NCBI RefSeq assembly: GCF_900625025.1
Contig: NZ_LR130584.1
Location: 40,123 to 104,122 of the forward strand
DNA from: Lachnoclostridium sp. Marseille-P6806
GTDB lineage: Bacteria > Bacillota > Clostridia > Lachnospirales > Lachnospiraceae
Direction of reading: 5' to 3'
Length of the DNA: 64,000 nucleotides
Part shown: positions 9,437 to 17,402 of the stretch, piece after piece
How positions within the stretch are numbered: the stretch's first letter is position 1
How the letters are laid out: each line of letters starts with the position of its first letter
Position numbers and translations under genes: made by a program
The notes under the pieces: generated by a model
Told to the model about the DNA's origin: nothing
Database searches by the model: none
What the model saw: the letters and a program-made list of their open reading frames with translations, nothing else

Positions 9437-10200
9437 GATATTTTTCCTCCATTGATAATGATTTTTTTATGATCTATCTCCACGATGCGCACCTCCGCGT
9501 CAAAAACCTCGCGAATCGCCGCCTCGGTGATGACCTCTTTTCCTCCCGTATAGAGGATCCGGCCATTTTTTATAAGAAAGAACCGGTCGCCGATCTCCAG
9601 CGCCTGATTCAGATCATGAAGAGAAATGAGAATGCCGATGTGCTTCTCTGCTGCGGCACGCCGCGCCTCCGCGAGGATCAGCTGCTCATTGGCAATGTCC
9701 AGATTCCCGGTCGGCTCGTCGAAAATCAGCATCCGCGGCTCCTGAACCAGCGCTCTGGCGATGGCGATTTTCTGGCGTTCGCCGCCTGAAAGCTCCTCCA
9801 CATTGCGATCCGCAAAGGAGGTCAGCCCCATATCGTCCAGCACCTTTTCCACAATTTCTTCGTCTTCTTTTCCGGCCCGGTAAGCGAAGTAAGAAATGCG
9901 GCCGGCCAGTATGCTGTCGTAAACGCTCAATGCACCGAACTGTATATTCTGCGGAACATATGCGATGCGCCGCGCCCGCTCCCGGCGGCTCATCCTTATC
10001 AGATCCTCGCCGTCAAAGCGCAGGCTCCCGCTCACGGGCTTCAGAATCCCGAGTACGTTTTTGCAGAGCGTGGTTTTCCCGGAGCCGTTTTTCCCTAAGA
10101 TAATCCCGATCTCTCCGTCCGCAAGCACAAGATCCACATCTCTCAGCACGAAAGGAGAACGTCTGGAATAACGGAAGCAAAGCTTATTGATTTCCAGCAT
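9433..10200 (-). CDS. ABC transporter ATP-binding protein, FecE/BtuD-like
   Basis: 255 residues. Walker A GKNGSGKTT (36-44), the signature LSGGERQK, Walker B RMLIFDEPTGNLD and the switch His in SLHDLNQAL are all intact. The gene sits five bases after the permease and overlaps the binding-protein gene by four, so the importer is made from one mRNA. Q-loop phrase AYVPQNIQF matches the iron-chelate/cobalamin class of ATPases. Confidence 0.93.
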   Translation of the reverse strand: MLEINKLCFRYSRRSPFVLRDVDLVLADGEIGIILGKNGSGKTTLCKNVLGILKPVSGSLRFDGEDLIRMSRRERARRIAYVPQNIQFGALSVYDSILAGRISYFAYRAGKEDEEIVEKVLDDMGLTSFADRNVEELSGGERQKIAIARALVQEPRMLIFDEPTGNLDIANEQLILAEARRAAAEKHIGILISLHDLNQALEIGDRFFLIKNGRILYTGGKEVITEAAIREVFDAEVRIVEIDHKKIIINGGKIS

Positions 10201-10205
10201 CCGTG

Positions 10206-11291
10206 CTACTCCCCCTTTCTGCTGAAGATAATCGCCAGAAAAAACGGTGCCCCTGCCAGAGAGGTGATCGCACCCACCGGCAGCGCGGAGCCGTTCCCGA
10301 TGCTGCGGGAGAGCGTATCCGCCAGCAGCAGCAGAATACTGCCGGATAACAGGGACGCCGGAATGGAGATGCGGTGATCATACCCGAGCAGGCGCTTTAC
10401 CACATGGGGACAGATGATGCCGACAAAGCCGATGATCCCGAGGTAAGAGACGCAGACGGCCGTAATCAGCGACGCTGCCAGCATGGAGGAAAAGCGCAGC
10501 AGCTCCACATTGACGCCCATGCTTTTCGCCGCGGCGTCCCCGCCAAGCAGCGCATTGAGCCGCCAGCTCACGGCATAAAAGTAAAGGGCTCCGGCCAGCA
10601 CGACCACCGCCATGATCAGATCCGTGCGGTATGCCGCCCGGCCAAGATCTCCAAAGGTCCAGATCACCGCCGCCGAAAGTCCCACGTCCGTGGCATAAAA
10701 CTGAAGAATGGTGGTCGCTGCGGTCCAGACAGAGCCGACGGCAATTCCGGCGAGAACCACGACGTCCGGCTGAAACGACCGCAGACGGCATAAGCCAAGA
10801 ATCACCAGAATCGACAGCGTCGAAAAAAGAAAAGCCACCAGCGAGGTGGCATAGGGATTCGCCCCCACGGCATAATGATTCAGGTTGTTTCCGGTCGAAA
10901 GAAAACCGCCCGCAAAGGCAATGATGGACAGATTCGCGCCGAAAACCGCGGCGTTGGACACACCGAGCGTTGCGGGCGACGCCATCGGATTGTTCAGATT
11001 GGTCTGCATGATGAGGCCGGAAACCGACAGCCCCGCGCCCGCAATGATCGCTGCCAGAATCCGCGGGATCCGGATGTTCCACAGGATCCGGACCTGCGCG
11101 GCGTTCCCTTTTTTGAACAGCGCACCGAAGCTGTCCCGCATTGTCATATGCGACGATCCGATGAACAGCCCCGCAAACGCAAGCAGAATCACCGCGATCA
11201 GAAGAAGCATGACGGCGTTTGCCTGCCGTCGCCTGCTTTTCCTGTAAGAAAGGATTGTTGTCAAACCGCCCCCCGCTATCAATGTGCACAC
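10206..11291 (-). CDS. ABC transporter permease, FecCD family
   Basis: Up to 361 residues with about ten membrane helices and the FecCD signature region (VLAGIAVGSVWTAATTILQF, GFVGIICPHVVKRLLG, PVGAITSLAGAPFFL). First gene of the iron-chelate-type importer operon. The start is uncertain: the ATG at 11291 has no clear ribosome site, while an in-frame TTG about 27 bases downstream (near 11264) follows GGGGGCGG. A terminator-like hairpin stands immediately upstream, suggesting control by premature termination. Confidence 0.9.
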   Translation of the reverse strand: MCTLIAGGGLTTILSYRKSRRRQANAVMLLLIAVILLAFAGLFIGSSHMTMRDSFGALFKKGNAAQVRILWNIRIPRILAAIIAGAGLSVSGLIMQTNLNNPMASPATLGVSNAAVFGANLSIIAFAGGFLSTGNNLNHYAVGANPYATSLVAFLFSTLSILVILGLCRLRSFQPDVVVLAGIAVGSVWTAATTILQFYATDVGLSAAVIWTFGDLGRAAYRTDLIMAVVVLAGALYFYAVSWRLNALLGGDAAAKSMGVNVELLRFSSMLAASLITAVCVSYLGIIGFVGIICPHVVKRLLGYDHRISIPASLLSGSILLLLADTLSRSIGNGSALPVGAITSLAGAPFFLAIIFSRKGE

Positions 11292-11296
11292 AAAAA

Positions 11297-11410
11297 GCGT
11301 ACAGTTCTTCGTTCTGAAGAAATGTACGCCTTCATGACCTACTTGCCGGATAATATCAAAAAATGAAGCTTGGCACTTCTGTGCCGGAATCCGCAGGCTT
11401 CTGCCTGCTA
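11297..11410 (-). promoter_or_regulatory. structured leader with attenuator-like terminator before the FecCD operon
   Basis: On the minus strand the probable transcript opens with two tight hairpins that share an AGAA loop: a 6-bp stem at 11393-11408 and a 5-bp stem at 11372-11385. It ends with a two-part hairpin at 11297-11329 (7 bp plus 6 bp, one mismatch) followed by five T residues, an intrinsic terminator just before the coding region. This is the architecture of a riboswitch or other attenuator. I did not recognise a known class; the cobalamin box is absent. Confidence 0.5.
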
Positions 11411-11417
11411 TCTGATA

Positions 11418-11446
11418 TTTATATCATGGATTCATGCCGGAGACAA
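11418..11446 (-). promoter_or_regulatory. sigma-A-type promoter of the FecCD operon
   Basis: Read on the minus strand, TTGTCT (11441-11446) and TATAAA (11418-11423) are spaced by exactly 17 bases. Transcription should start near 11411, right at the first AGAA-loop hairpin, leaving a leader of about 115 bases. The match to consensus and the fit with the leader structure support it. Confidence 0.6.
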
Positions 11447-11526
11447 GGGCGGGCGCCGGTTCCGGATGACGGATATAACATTAGAGTGTGGAAATCACAC
11501 CCGGTATTCGCCGAGCGAAAATAAAA

Positions 11527-12609
11527 TCAGCCGTTTTTGTTCGGCGTGGCGTCAAACAGCCGCTGAAGCATCTCGTGATGCCGCCGCACCTCCTCTACTT
11601 CATTCGGGAGAAACTCCTCTCCGCGGTCCTGCTGATCTCTCTGGCCCTCATACTCCGAATCAATGTATCCCTGATAGCCCTCCTCGTTTAAGACGCGGAT
11701 CGGATCGGCATAGTTGATCGCCTTGTCCTCATAGTGGCCGGGCTGTCCCTCGATCTCCGTCATCTCATAGAACTTGCCGTGCATGCTGCAGATATACGGG
11801 ACGATCGCGCGAAGATCCTCGGGATCCGCAGAAGATTCATGCAGGGACAGACCCTCGATCTCACCCATGCTGAGCTCACCGTGCGGGAACTTCGCCTTGA
11901 ACGCCGCCTGTGCCGCATCCAGATCATGCGGTGCAAAATTCTTGCTGTTCTCAAGCAGCCAGTCCACCTCGTCGGTATTCCTGACATGCCTCTTAACATA
12001 GGCGATATGCAGGTCCGTCGGACGAAACTGGAAGATTCCGAAGTCAGGCACGAGCCCGACATACTTGGAGCCGGTTCTCCGTGCGAGCTCAATCACCTCA
12101 TCCACCATGTGAATGCTGAGAGCACCCGCCATCCCCTGCGTCGGCTGCTTCTTTCCCTTTGTGTTGATCGGAAGCGGGGCGTGGATTTCCTTTCCGATGC
12201 GGACTCCATACTTCTCGGCTGTGGGAAGCGCCATTTCGATCACGTCGATCGGCACGAGGCAGAGGCATCTTACGTTCTCAAAGCCCATTTCCGCCGCGAG
12301 CCTGATGTCGTATTTCAGGCGCTCCGCGGCTTCCCTGTGCGTCATCACATGGTCGCGGAACTGATGCACATCAAGATAGATATCTTTCGTGACGGCTTTC
12401 ATGTCATAGCGTGCAAGAAAGCTGTTCCAGTCATAAATGAACTCTTCCGGCGGAAAAGGATAATGGGGGATCGTGGACTCGTCGATAATCTCTACGCCAT
12501 CGCACTTCAGATTATCATGGAGCTCTCTGACCATGTCTTTCCAGTGCATTTTCCCGAAGAACTGTGTCTGCTGATAGCTGTAAAAAGAAACGCCTCTCTT
12601 AATCCCCAT
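11527..12609 (-). CDS. sugar isomerase/epimerase-like TIM barrel, C-deglycosylase alpha-subunit type (DgpC/DfgA-like)
   Basis: 360 residues of the xylose-isomerase-like TIM-barrel fold. Probable metal ligands are Glu141 and His143 (KEIHAP), Asp189 (VPDFG), His277 (SMHGKF) and Glu319/Glu321 (DSEYEGQ). The gene starts inside the stop of the DUF6379 gene (TAATG), so the two proteins are made in equal amounts. In characterised gut and soil bacteria this pairing is the C-glycoside deglycosylase complex (DgpB-DgpC, DfgA-DfgB, CarB-CarC), which cleaves the C-C bond of 3-oxo-C-glycosides. The function here is inferred from that pairing. A close paralogue lies at 21835-22914 and a divergent one at 32371-33471. 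An ordinary keto-sugar epimerase or 3-oxo-O-glycoside lyase remains possible. Confidence 0.82.
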   Translation of the reverse strand: MGIKRGVSFYSYQQTQFFGKMHWKDMVRELHDNLKCDGVEIIDESTIPHYPFPPEEFIYDWNSFLARYDMKAVTKDIYLDVHQFRDHVMTHREAAERLKYDIRLAAEMGFENVRCLCLVPIDVIEMALPTAEKYGVRIGKEIHAPLPINTKGKKQPTQGMAGALSIHMVDEVIELARRTGSKYVGLVPDFGIFQFRPTDLHIAYVKRHVRNTDEVDWLLENSKNFAPHDLDAAQAAFKAKFPHGELSMGEIEGLSLHESSADPEDLRAIVPYICSMHGKFYEMTEIEGQPGHYEDKAINYADPIRVLNEEGYQGYIDSEYEGQRDQQDRGEEFLPNEVEEVRRHHEMLQRLFDATPNKNG

Positions 12610-13079
12610 TACTTGTTACCTCCTTCCGAGAGCTCCAGCTCATAATAACAGATGAATGCCGTTTTGCCGGCGCCTGCGCCCTTTCCGGGAACCGGGGGAT
12701 TCTTGACCCATTCTTCATCGTGGAACGGGAAGTAGCCGTACTGCGCAAGGACGGACTGCTGCAGGCCGATCCTATGCTTTCCGGGCTCAAGGCCGCCGTC
12801 TTTCTTTACATAAACGTAGCCCTCGTCATCATAGTCCCAGTGTTCCCACACACACTTTTTGATCTCCTCAAAGCTTCTGGGCGCCTTGCCGTTAATTTCA
12901 AAGCTCTGAAGCTCTCTTGGATACTCGGCGCCATCGACGCTGATGTAATATCCGTTGTGAAGCGAAAGATAGCAGCCGCGATAATCCGCAATGCGGACGG
13001 CAAATTTGAAGCCCACCGCTTTGCCGTCTTCATATACGTTTTCAAGGCTGTCTTTCCTGATCAAATAACTGTCAAACAT
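12609..13079 (-). CDS. DUF6379 protein, C-deglycosylase beta-subunit type (DgpB/DfgB-like)
   Basis: 156 residues beginning MFDSYLIRKDSLENV, with a predicted beta-sandwich of alternating hydrophobic strands. The start at 13079 has GGAGG eight bases upstream; a longer reading frame reaches into the MATE gene and is not credible. Its stop overlaps the start of the alpha-like gene. Proteins of this family are known as the small beta subunit that completes the active site of C-glycoside deglycosylases. A near-identical paralogue is at 22991-23446, again directly before an alpha-like gene. The sequence alone does not show the substrate. Confidence 0.8.
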   Translation of the reverse strand: MFDSYLIRKDSLENVYEDGKAVGFKFAVRIADYRGCYLSLHNGYYISVDGAEYPRELQSFEINGKAPRSFEEIKKCVWEHWDYDDEGYVYVKKDGGLEPGKHRIGLQQSVLAQYGYFPFHDEEWVKNPPVPGKGAGAGKTAFICYYELELSEGGNK

Positions 13080-13092
13080 AAACGCAACCTCC

Positions 13093-14484
13093 TTATATTT
13101 TGGCCCGCACCTGAGCGATGCGTGCATTTTTCCATGTTCCCTTGCGGTAATACATCCACATGATTGCAATGCTGATGAAATTGCTGATGATCATGGCATA
13201 CCAGAGCCCCCGGAACGGTTCGTTGTTATAGACGAAAACACCCCTGATCGCCAGAAGATATCCGATGATGATGCGCACGGCAATGTTGATGAAAGCGCAG
13301 ACCATCGGCACGAACGACGCACCGGCGCCGCGCACGATGCCGGTCAGCACCTGATTCGCCGCCATGAAGATGTAGAAGCAGCCGAGCGTGCGAAGCCCGA
13401 TCGCTCCGATCCGGATGATCTCTTTTTCCGAGGTGAACAGCGAAACGCCGAGCGGCGCGATGGCCATGATAACAATGCCCAGACCAACGGAAATCACAGC
13501 GCAGAAAAGCATCGCAAGCCGCGAGCCCTCTTTCAGGCGTTCGGTCTTGTTGGCGCCGATATTCTGTCCCACAAAGGTCTGGATGGACGTTCCGATCGCC
13601 TGCATCGGCAGCATGATGAAGCCGTCGATCTTGATGATCGTACTCTGCGCGGCGACGACATCACTGCCGAAGCTGTTTGTGAAAGACTGCACAACCGAAG
13701 ATCCGGCCGCGAAAACAAGCTGCTGCATTCCCGCGGGAATTCCGATCTTCAGCATGGATTTTGCGATGGAGCCGTCAATGCGCAGCGTCCCCGGGCTGAC
13801 CGTGATGCCGTACCGCTTCCCGCACAGGCGGAAAACAACCGCGATGCCGGATATGAGCTGCGCAAGGATGGTCGCCCACGCGGCCCCCGCAACGCCCATG
13901 TCGAATTTCACCACAAAGAGGAGATCGGCCAGAATATTAAAAACGCTGCAGAAAATCAGCAGTCTCAGCGGCCATGCCGAATCCCCCAGCCCTCGCAGTA
14001 TGGAGCTGCCCATCTGATAATAGAGATGGCCGACCGTACCGATGACGACGATGATGTAATAGGTATACGCATCCTCATAAATATTGGAGGGTGTGTTCAA
14101 AAGATTCAGCAGTCCTCTTGCGGACAGTCCGAAGCCGATCGTGATGGCAATCCCGACAACCAGCGCCAGAACGAGCGCCGTGTTTGCCGTTTTGTCCATG
14201 TTTTCTTTGTCATGCGCGCCATAGCACTGCGAAATAACGACCGTCGCGCCTGCACCGACCGAAATGCAGAAAGAATAGATCATCATCGTGATCGAGAAGC
14301 TCGAGCCCACCGCGGCAAGCGCCTCGCCTCCCAGAAACCGGCCGACGATGATGGAGTCGACCATATTGTAGACCTGCGTGAAAAGGTTGCCGAGAATAAT
14401 GGGCCACATAAAGCGCATAAGCCCGGATGCAACGCCGCCCTCTGTCAGGTCGATCTGCGAACTTTTAATTTTATCAGCTGCCAA
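13093..14484 (-). CDS. MATE family exporter
   Basis: About 463 residues with 12 membrane segments and the MATE opening ASGLMRFMWPIILGNLFTQVYNMVDSIIVG-type pattern. It lies 13 bases upstream of the DUF6379/alpha pair, so it may export the aglycone released by that pair; this is inference from context. The start is chosen as a TTG at 14484 by comparison with the other genes that follow the same upstream repeat, where the start codon falls at this spot. An ATG at 14496 is the alternative. The first 15 or so residues of the longest frame are repeat sequence, not protein. Confidence 0.87.
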   Translation of the reverse strand: MAADKIKSSQIDLTEGGVASGLMRFMWPIILGNLFTQVYNMVDSIIVGRFLGGEALAAVGSSFSITMMIYSFCISVGAGATVVISQCYGAHDKENMDKTANTALVLALVVGIAITIGFGLSARGLLNLLNTPSNIYEDAYTYYIIVVIGTVGHLYYQMGSSILRGLGDSAWPLRLLIFCSVFNILADLLFVVKFDMGVAGAAWATILAQLISGIAVVFRLCGKRYGITVSPGTLRIDGSIAKSMLKIGIPAGMQQLVFAAGSSVVQSFTNSFGSDVVAAQSTIIKIDGFIMLPMQAIGTSIQTFVGQNIGANKTERLKEGSRLAMLFCAVISVGLGIVIMAIAPLGVSLFTSEKEIIRIGAIGLRTLGCFYIFMAANQVLTGIVRGAGASFVPMVCAFINIAVRIIIGYLLAIRGVFVYNNEPFRGLWYAMIISNFISIAIMWMYYRKGTWKNARIAQVRAKI

Positions 14485-14496
14485 AACAATCACCAT

Positions 14497-14590
14497 TCCG
14501 AAGCACCTTGTGCGAGGCACGTGCCGCAAAACCGCATTTTCTGGTTTTACGGCTGCGATGGAAGACGATTTGGGCTTCGGAGCAAATCGC
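14497..14590 (-). repeat. shortened copy (A) of the pre-start structured repeat
   Basis: Contains the segment complementary to TCCGAAGC (14497-14504), the small GCAC/GTGC hairpin (14503-14513), hairpin 1 (14523-14533 with 14543-14553, one mismatch) and hairpin 2 (14566-14572 with 14583-14589). The loop of hairpin 2 holds GCTTCGGA (14574-14581), the exact complement of 14497-14504. Both partners differ from the other copies at the same pair (C to A with G to T), a compensatory change. Hairpin 3 is absent. It separates an ABC permease gene from the MATE gene within the same operon. Confidence 0.75.
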
Positions 14591-14618
14591 CATATCCATG
14601 TGAAAGCGCTTCCGGAAG

Positions 14619-15527
14619 CTATTCCTTTACCCCGCCGAGTGCAATGCCGGCAATAAATGCTTTCTGGAAGAAAGGATACAGCACCATGATCGGTATGGTT
14701 CCGATCACGGCGATCGCCATTCTGATGCTGATGGACGGCAGCTCGGAGATGCCCAGATCCGTACCGACACCGGAGGACATGGACACCAGCGCTCTCATAT
14801 TCTGCATCATGTTGTTCAGCAGAACCTGCAGGCTGTATAAATTAGTATTGTTGATATAATACAGGCCGTTTGTCCAGTCGTTCCAATAGCCGATACCGGT
14901 CATCAGTCCGATCGTGGCGAGAATCGGGAGCGAAAGCGGAAGCACGATCTTTCTGTAAATGTAGAACTCTCCCGCTCCGTCCAGTCTCGCCGCCTCTACC
15001 AGCGTGGGATGAATATTGCTCGAAAAATTGTTCTTATACAGAATGATATAGAAGCCGTTGAACAGCATATTGGGCATCAGGTATGCAAACAGAGTATTTC
15101 TGATATGAAAAATACTGGTATACATGATGTACTGCGCAACAATACCGCCGTTAAACAGCATCGTGAAAAACACGACAAAGGTAAGAGCTCTTGCCCTCGG
15201 AAAGTCAGCCCGCGACAGGGGCCACGCAAGCATGGGGCCTACTAAGAGACTCACAATGGTTCCCACAATCGTCACGAAGAACGTGATTCCATACGCGCGG
15301 AATACGCTGTCCTTGTTCATAACGAACAGATACTTGTATGCGTAAACCGTAAAGTTCTTCGGTATGAATCCGTACCCTTTCTGCATCAGCTGCGCTTCAT
15401 CGGAAAAGGACGAAGAAACCAGCAGGATAAAAGGAAGTACTGCGCAAAGCAGCAGAATAGTCAAAACGATGATAATGATCGTCTGAAATATGTGATCGCT
15501 TGCGCCTTTTACGGATCTGTCATCCAT
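14619..15527 (-). CDS. carbohydrate ABC transporter permease, LplC/MalG type
   Basis: 302 residues, six membrane helices, with the EAA loop EAARLDGAGEFYIYRKIVLPL that contacts the ATPase. The pattern FTMLFNGGIVAQYIMY and the C-terminal KAFIAGIALGGVKE are typical of the LplC branch of CUT1 sugar importers. Located 18 bases after the LplB-type partner. No ATPase gene is present; such importers commonly share an MsmK-type ATPase encoded elsewhere. The binding protein at 33973-35568 is a likely partner. Confidence 0.92.
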   Translation of the reverse strand: MDDRSVKGASDHIFQTIIIIVLTILLLCAVLPFILLVSSSFSDEAQLMQKGYGFIPKNFTVYAYKYLFVMNKDSVFRAYGITFFVTIVGTIVSLLVGPMLAWPLSRADFPRARALTFVVFFTMLFNGGIVAQYIMYTSIFHIRNTLFAYLMPNMLFNGFYIILYKNNFSSNIHPTLVEAARLDGAGEFYIYRKIVLPLSLPILATIGLMTGIGYWNDWTNGLYYINNTNLYSLQVLLNNMMQNMRALVSMSSGVGTDLGISELPSISIRMAIAVIGTIPIMVLYPFFQKAFIAGIALGGVKE

Positions 15528-15545
15528 GGCTTATGCTCCTTTCTG

Positions 15546-16895
15546 TCAGAACAATGCGTTCTCCCGGCTTACCCTGCGGACGATAGTGTTAAATATCAGA
15601 ACGGTTCCAAAGCCGACGATCGCCTGAAATGCACTGGCTGCGGATGCCATGCTGACGTTGTTCAGCTGCATCAGGGCGCGATATACATAGGTATCGATCG
15701 TATCCGTTACGGCATACAGCGAGCCGGAATTCATCGGCACCTGATAGAACAGACCGAAGTCGGAGAAGAAGATACGTCCTACGCCCAGCGTGATCAGCGT
15801 AATCAGGGTGGGCTTGAGCAGCGGAACGGTAATGTGCCGCACCGCCCCGATCCGGCTGCAGCCGTCAATACTGGCCGCTTCATAGAGCGAACGGTCAATG
15901 CCGACGATGGACGACAGATATACGATGGAGCTGTAACCGAGGCCTTTCCACAAATGGAAAAATACTAAGATAAATGGCCAGTATTTCGTCGTTCCGTAAA
16001 AGTTTATTTCATTCCCCGCGCCGAGAACGGTCTTGTTGATCCATCCGGCCTCATTGCTGAGGAAGCCATAGGCGATGTATGCCACGATGACCCATGAGAT
16101 CAGCTGCGGAAGAAGAATCGTTGTCTGATACAGCTTCTGCAGTCTCCTCGAAAAAATCTCACTCAGGCAGATGCCGACGAGAGCACCCAGCACATTGCCG
16201 AGAATGATGAACGTGAGGTTATAGAGTATCGTATTTCTCGTGATAATCAGAGTGTCCTGAGAGCGGAACAGAAACTTGAAGTTCTCGAAGCCGACCCACG
16301 GACTCTTCCAGATCCCCACGCTGTAATTGATTTTCTTGAACGCAAAGCTGATGCCGACCATGGGGATGTAATTGTTGCAGATCATATAGATCACGCCGGG
16401 AATCACCATAAAATCCAGCGCGCTGACCGCTTTGTTCATGGCCAGAATCGTATATGCCAGAACCACCGTCAGAACGGCGAGCGCCAGATAAAGATAAACG
16501 CCGACGCCCATGCGGGGCTTCTTTGCCTCCGACAGGATGGCGGTCGTCATCGTAACGACGAGAATAATCCCGACGATCGTGTCCGCAAAACCGCAGAGCA
16601 ATACAAGAAGGCCCGATTTTCTCGGCGTCATTTTGTTATAGCCGGCGATCAGGAAAACAAGCATGACAATCGCCGCAATGGTGCCGATGATCAGCGGCGC
16701 GGTCGGCGGAATGACAACCCTGCCGCCCATGATCGTCTTGCCGGTAATCAGCTGCAGACCGCTGATGTCATAATACGTTTTGTCCAGACGGTAGCTGCCA
16801 AAGGGCAATGCCAGCGAAATAAGCGAAAGTATTCCGCAAAGCAGTACCAACCATCTTAAGAACGGTTTTTCTCTGTGGATATTCTTGTCTTCCAT
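15546..16895 (-). CDS. sugar ABC transporter permease, LplB type, with N-terminal membrane extension
   Basis: 449 residues. The LplB-like core starts near residue 160 (ALDFMVIPGVIYMICNNYIP) and carries the EAA loop EAASIDGCSRIGAVRHITVPL. Before it is an extension of about 160 residues with four further hydrophobic segments (about 13-32, 66-86, 95-121, 130-153) that LplB proteins of about 300 residues lack. It heads a minus-strand operon, directly after structured repeat copy B. The extension may be a membrane sensor or assembly module; its role is unknown. Confidence 0.88.
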   Translation of the reverse strand: MEDKNIHREKPFLRWLVLLCGILSLISLALPFGSYRLDKTYYDISGLQLITGKTIMGGRVVIPPTAPLIIGTIAAIVMLVFLIAGYNKMTPRKSGLLVLLCGFADTIVGIILVVTMTTAILSEAKKPRMGVGVYLYLALAVLTVVLAYTILAMNKAVSALDFMVIPGVIYMICNNYIPMVGISFAFKKINYSVGIWKSPWVGFENFKFLFRSQDTLIITRNTILYNLTFIILGNVLGALVGICLSEIFSRRLQKLYQTTILLPQLISWVIVAYIAYGFLSNEAGWINKTVLGAGNEINFYGTTKYWPFILVFFHLWKGLGYSSIVYLSSIVGIDRSLYEAASIDGCSRIGAVRHITVPLLKPTLITLITLGVGRIFFSDFGLFYQVPMNSGSLYAVTDTIDTYVYRALMQLNNVSMASAASAFQAIVGFGTVLIFNTIVRRVSRENALF

Positions 16896-16907
16896 AAAAA
16901 ATCACCA

Positions 16908-17125
16908 TGCCGAAGCACTTTGTGCGAGGCACGCGCCGCAATCACCCTGCGCCGGCGCGCAGGCTGTCGAGCCGCTCTGCGGCTCATGCCATCCCTCCGC
17001 CTGACAGCATTTTTCGCTTGCTGAAAGGTCCGCGCAGGCGGTTTTGCGGCTGCGACGGGAGGCGATTTGGGCTTCGGCACAAATCGCCGTGTGAAAAATC
17101 ATCGCATCGGCATGATTTTTCACAC
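16908..17125 (-). promoter_or_regulatory. full structured leader element, copy B, before the LplB-type gene
   Basis: Read on the minus strand: hairpin 3 (perfect 14-bp stem, 17089-17102 with 17112-17125), hairpin 2 (9-bp stem, 17061-17069 with 17080-17088) and hairpin 1 (GCCGCAA 16935-16941 with TTGCGGC 17044-17050, loop enlarged by a nested module). A short tail runs into the start codon at 16895. The loop of hairpin 2 (17071-17079, GCTTCGGCA) is the exact complement of 16908-16916, so a pseudoknot is possible. The stems vary in a paired way in copies C and D. Whether it works as RNA is inference. Confidence 0.7.
16946..17037 (-). repeat. nested module inside hairpin 1 of copy B
   Basis: Begins with the palindrome at 16946-16963 (CCTGCGC and GCGCAGG arms), followed by a 7-bp hairpin GAGCCGC-TCT-GCGGCTC, and ends near a second GCGCAGG at 17032-17038. 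Copy C lacks it at this place. Related modules occur twice in copy D, once in the same loop and once in the loop of hairpin 3. Confidence 0.6.
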
Positions 17126-17402
17126 TACGCCCCCTGAATAAAAATGGTTTGTCCACCCGGACACTATACGTTTTTTGCTGTTTCCCGTTGAATCTTTTAT
17201 AATTATAGGTTAATTTGTACAATATTCACTATTTTATTTTTAATCTTTTATGCAATTTGTTTATGCTTTTATTGCTGTCTCCCGTTCCCTGCTGCAAAAA
17301 TCAGAGAATCAGGATAAAAAAAGCAAAAATACCTTCCTGATATTTATTATCCGGACAGAAACCAGCCACATTCTCCGCCGGTACGGCAGCCCGGCATCCA
17401 TC
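17126..17402. other. AT-rich intergenic region with probable promoter of the permease operon
   Basis: The stretch between MATE gene 17403-18803 and repeat copy B is AT-rich around 17180-17260. On the minus strand a TATAAT stands at 17202-17207, about 75 bases before the outer edge of copy B, with no strong -35 box, suggesting activator dependence. No coding sequence is convincing here. Confidence 0.4.

Noticed and set aside
11330..11410. cobalamin riboswitch before the FecCD operon
   Set aside because: The conserved B12-box and core pairing were looked for and not found, so only a generic leader is reported.
14485..14529. N-terminal extension beginning MRHVPRTRCFG on the MATE protein
   Set aside because: These codons are the pre-start repeat; the same peptide-like string appears before other genes for the same reason.
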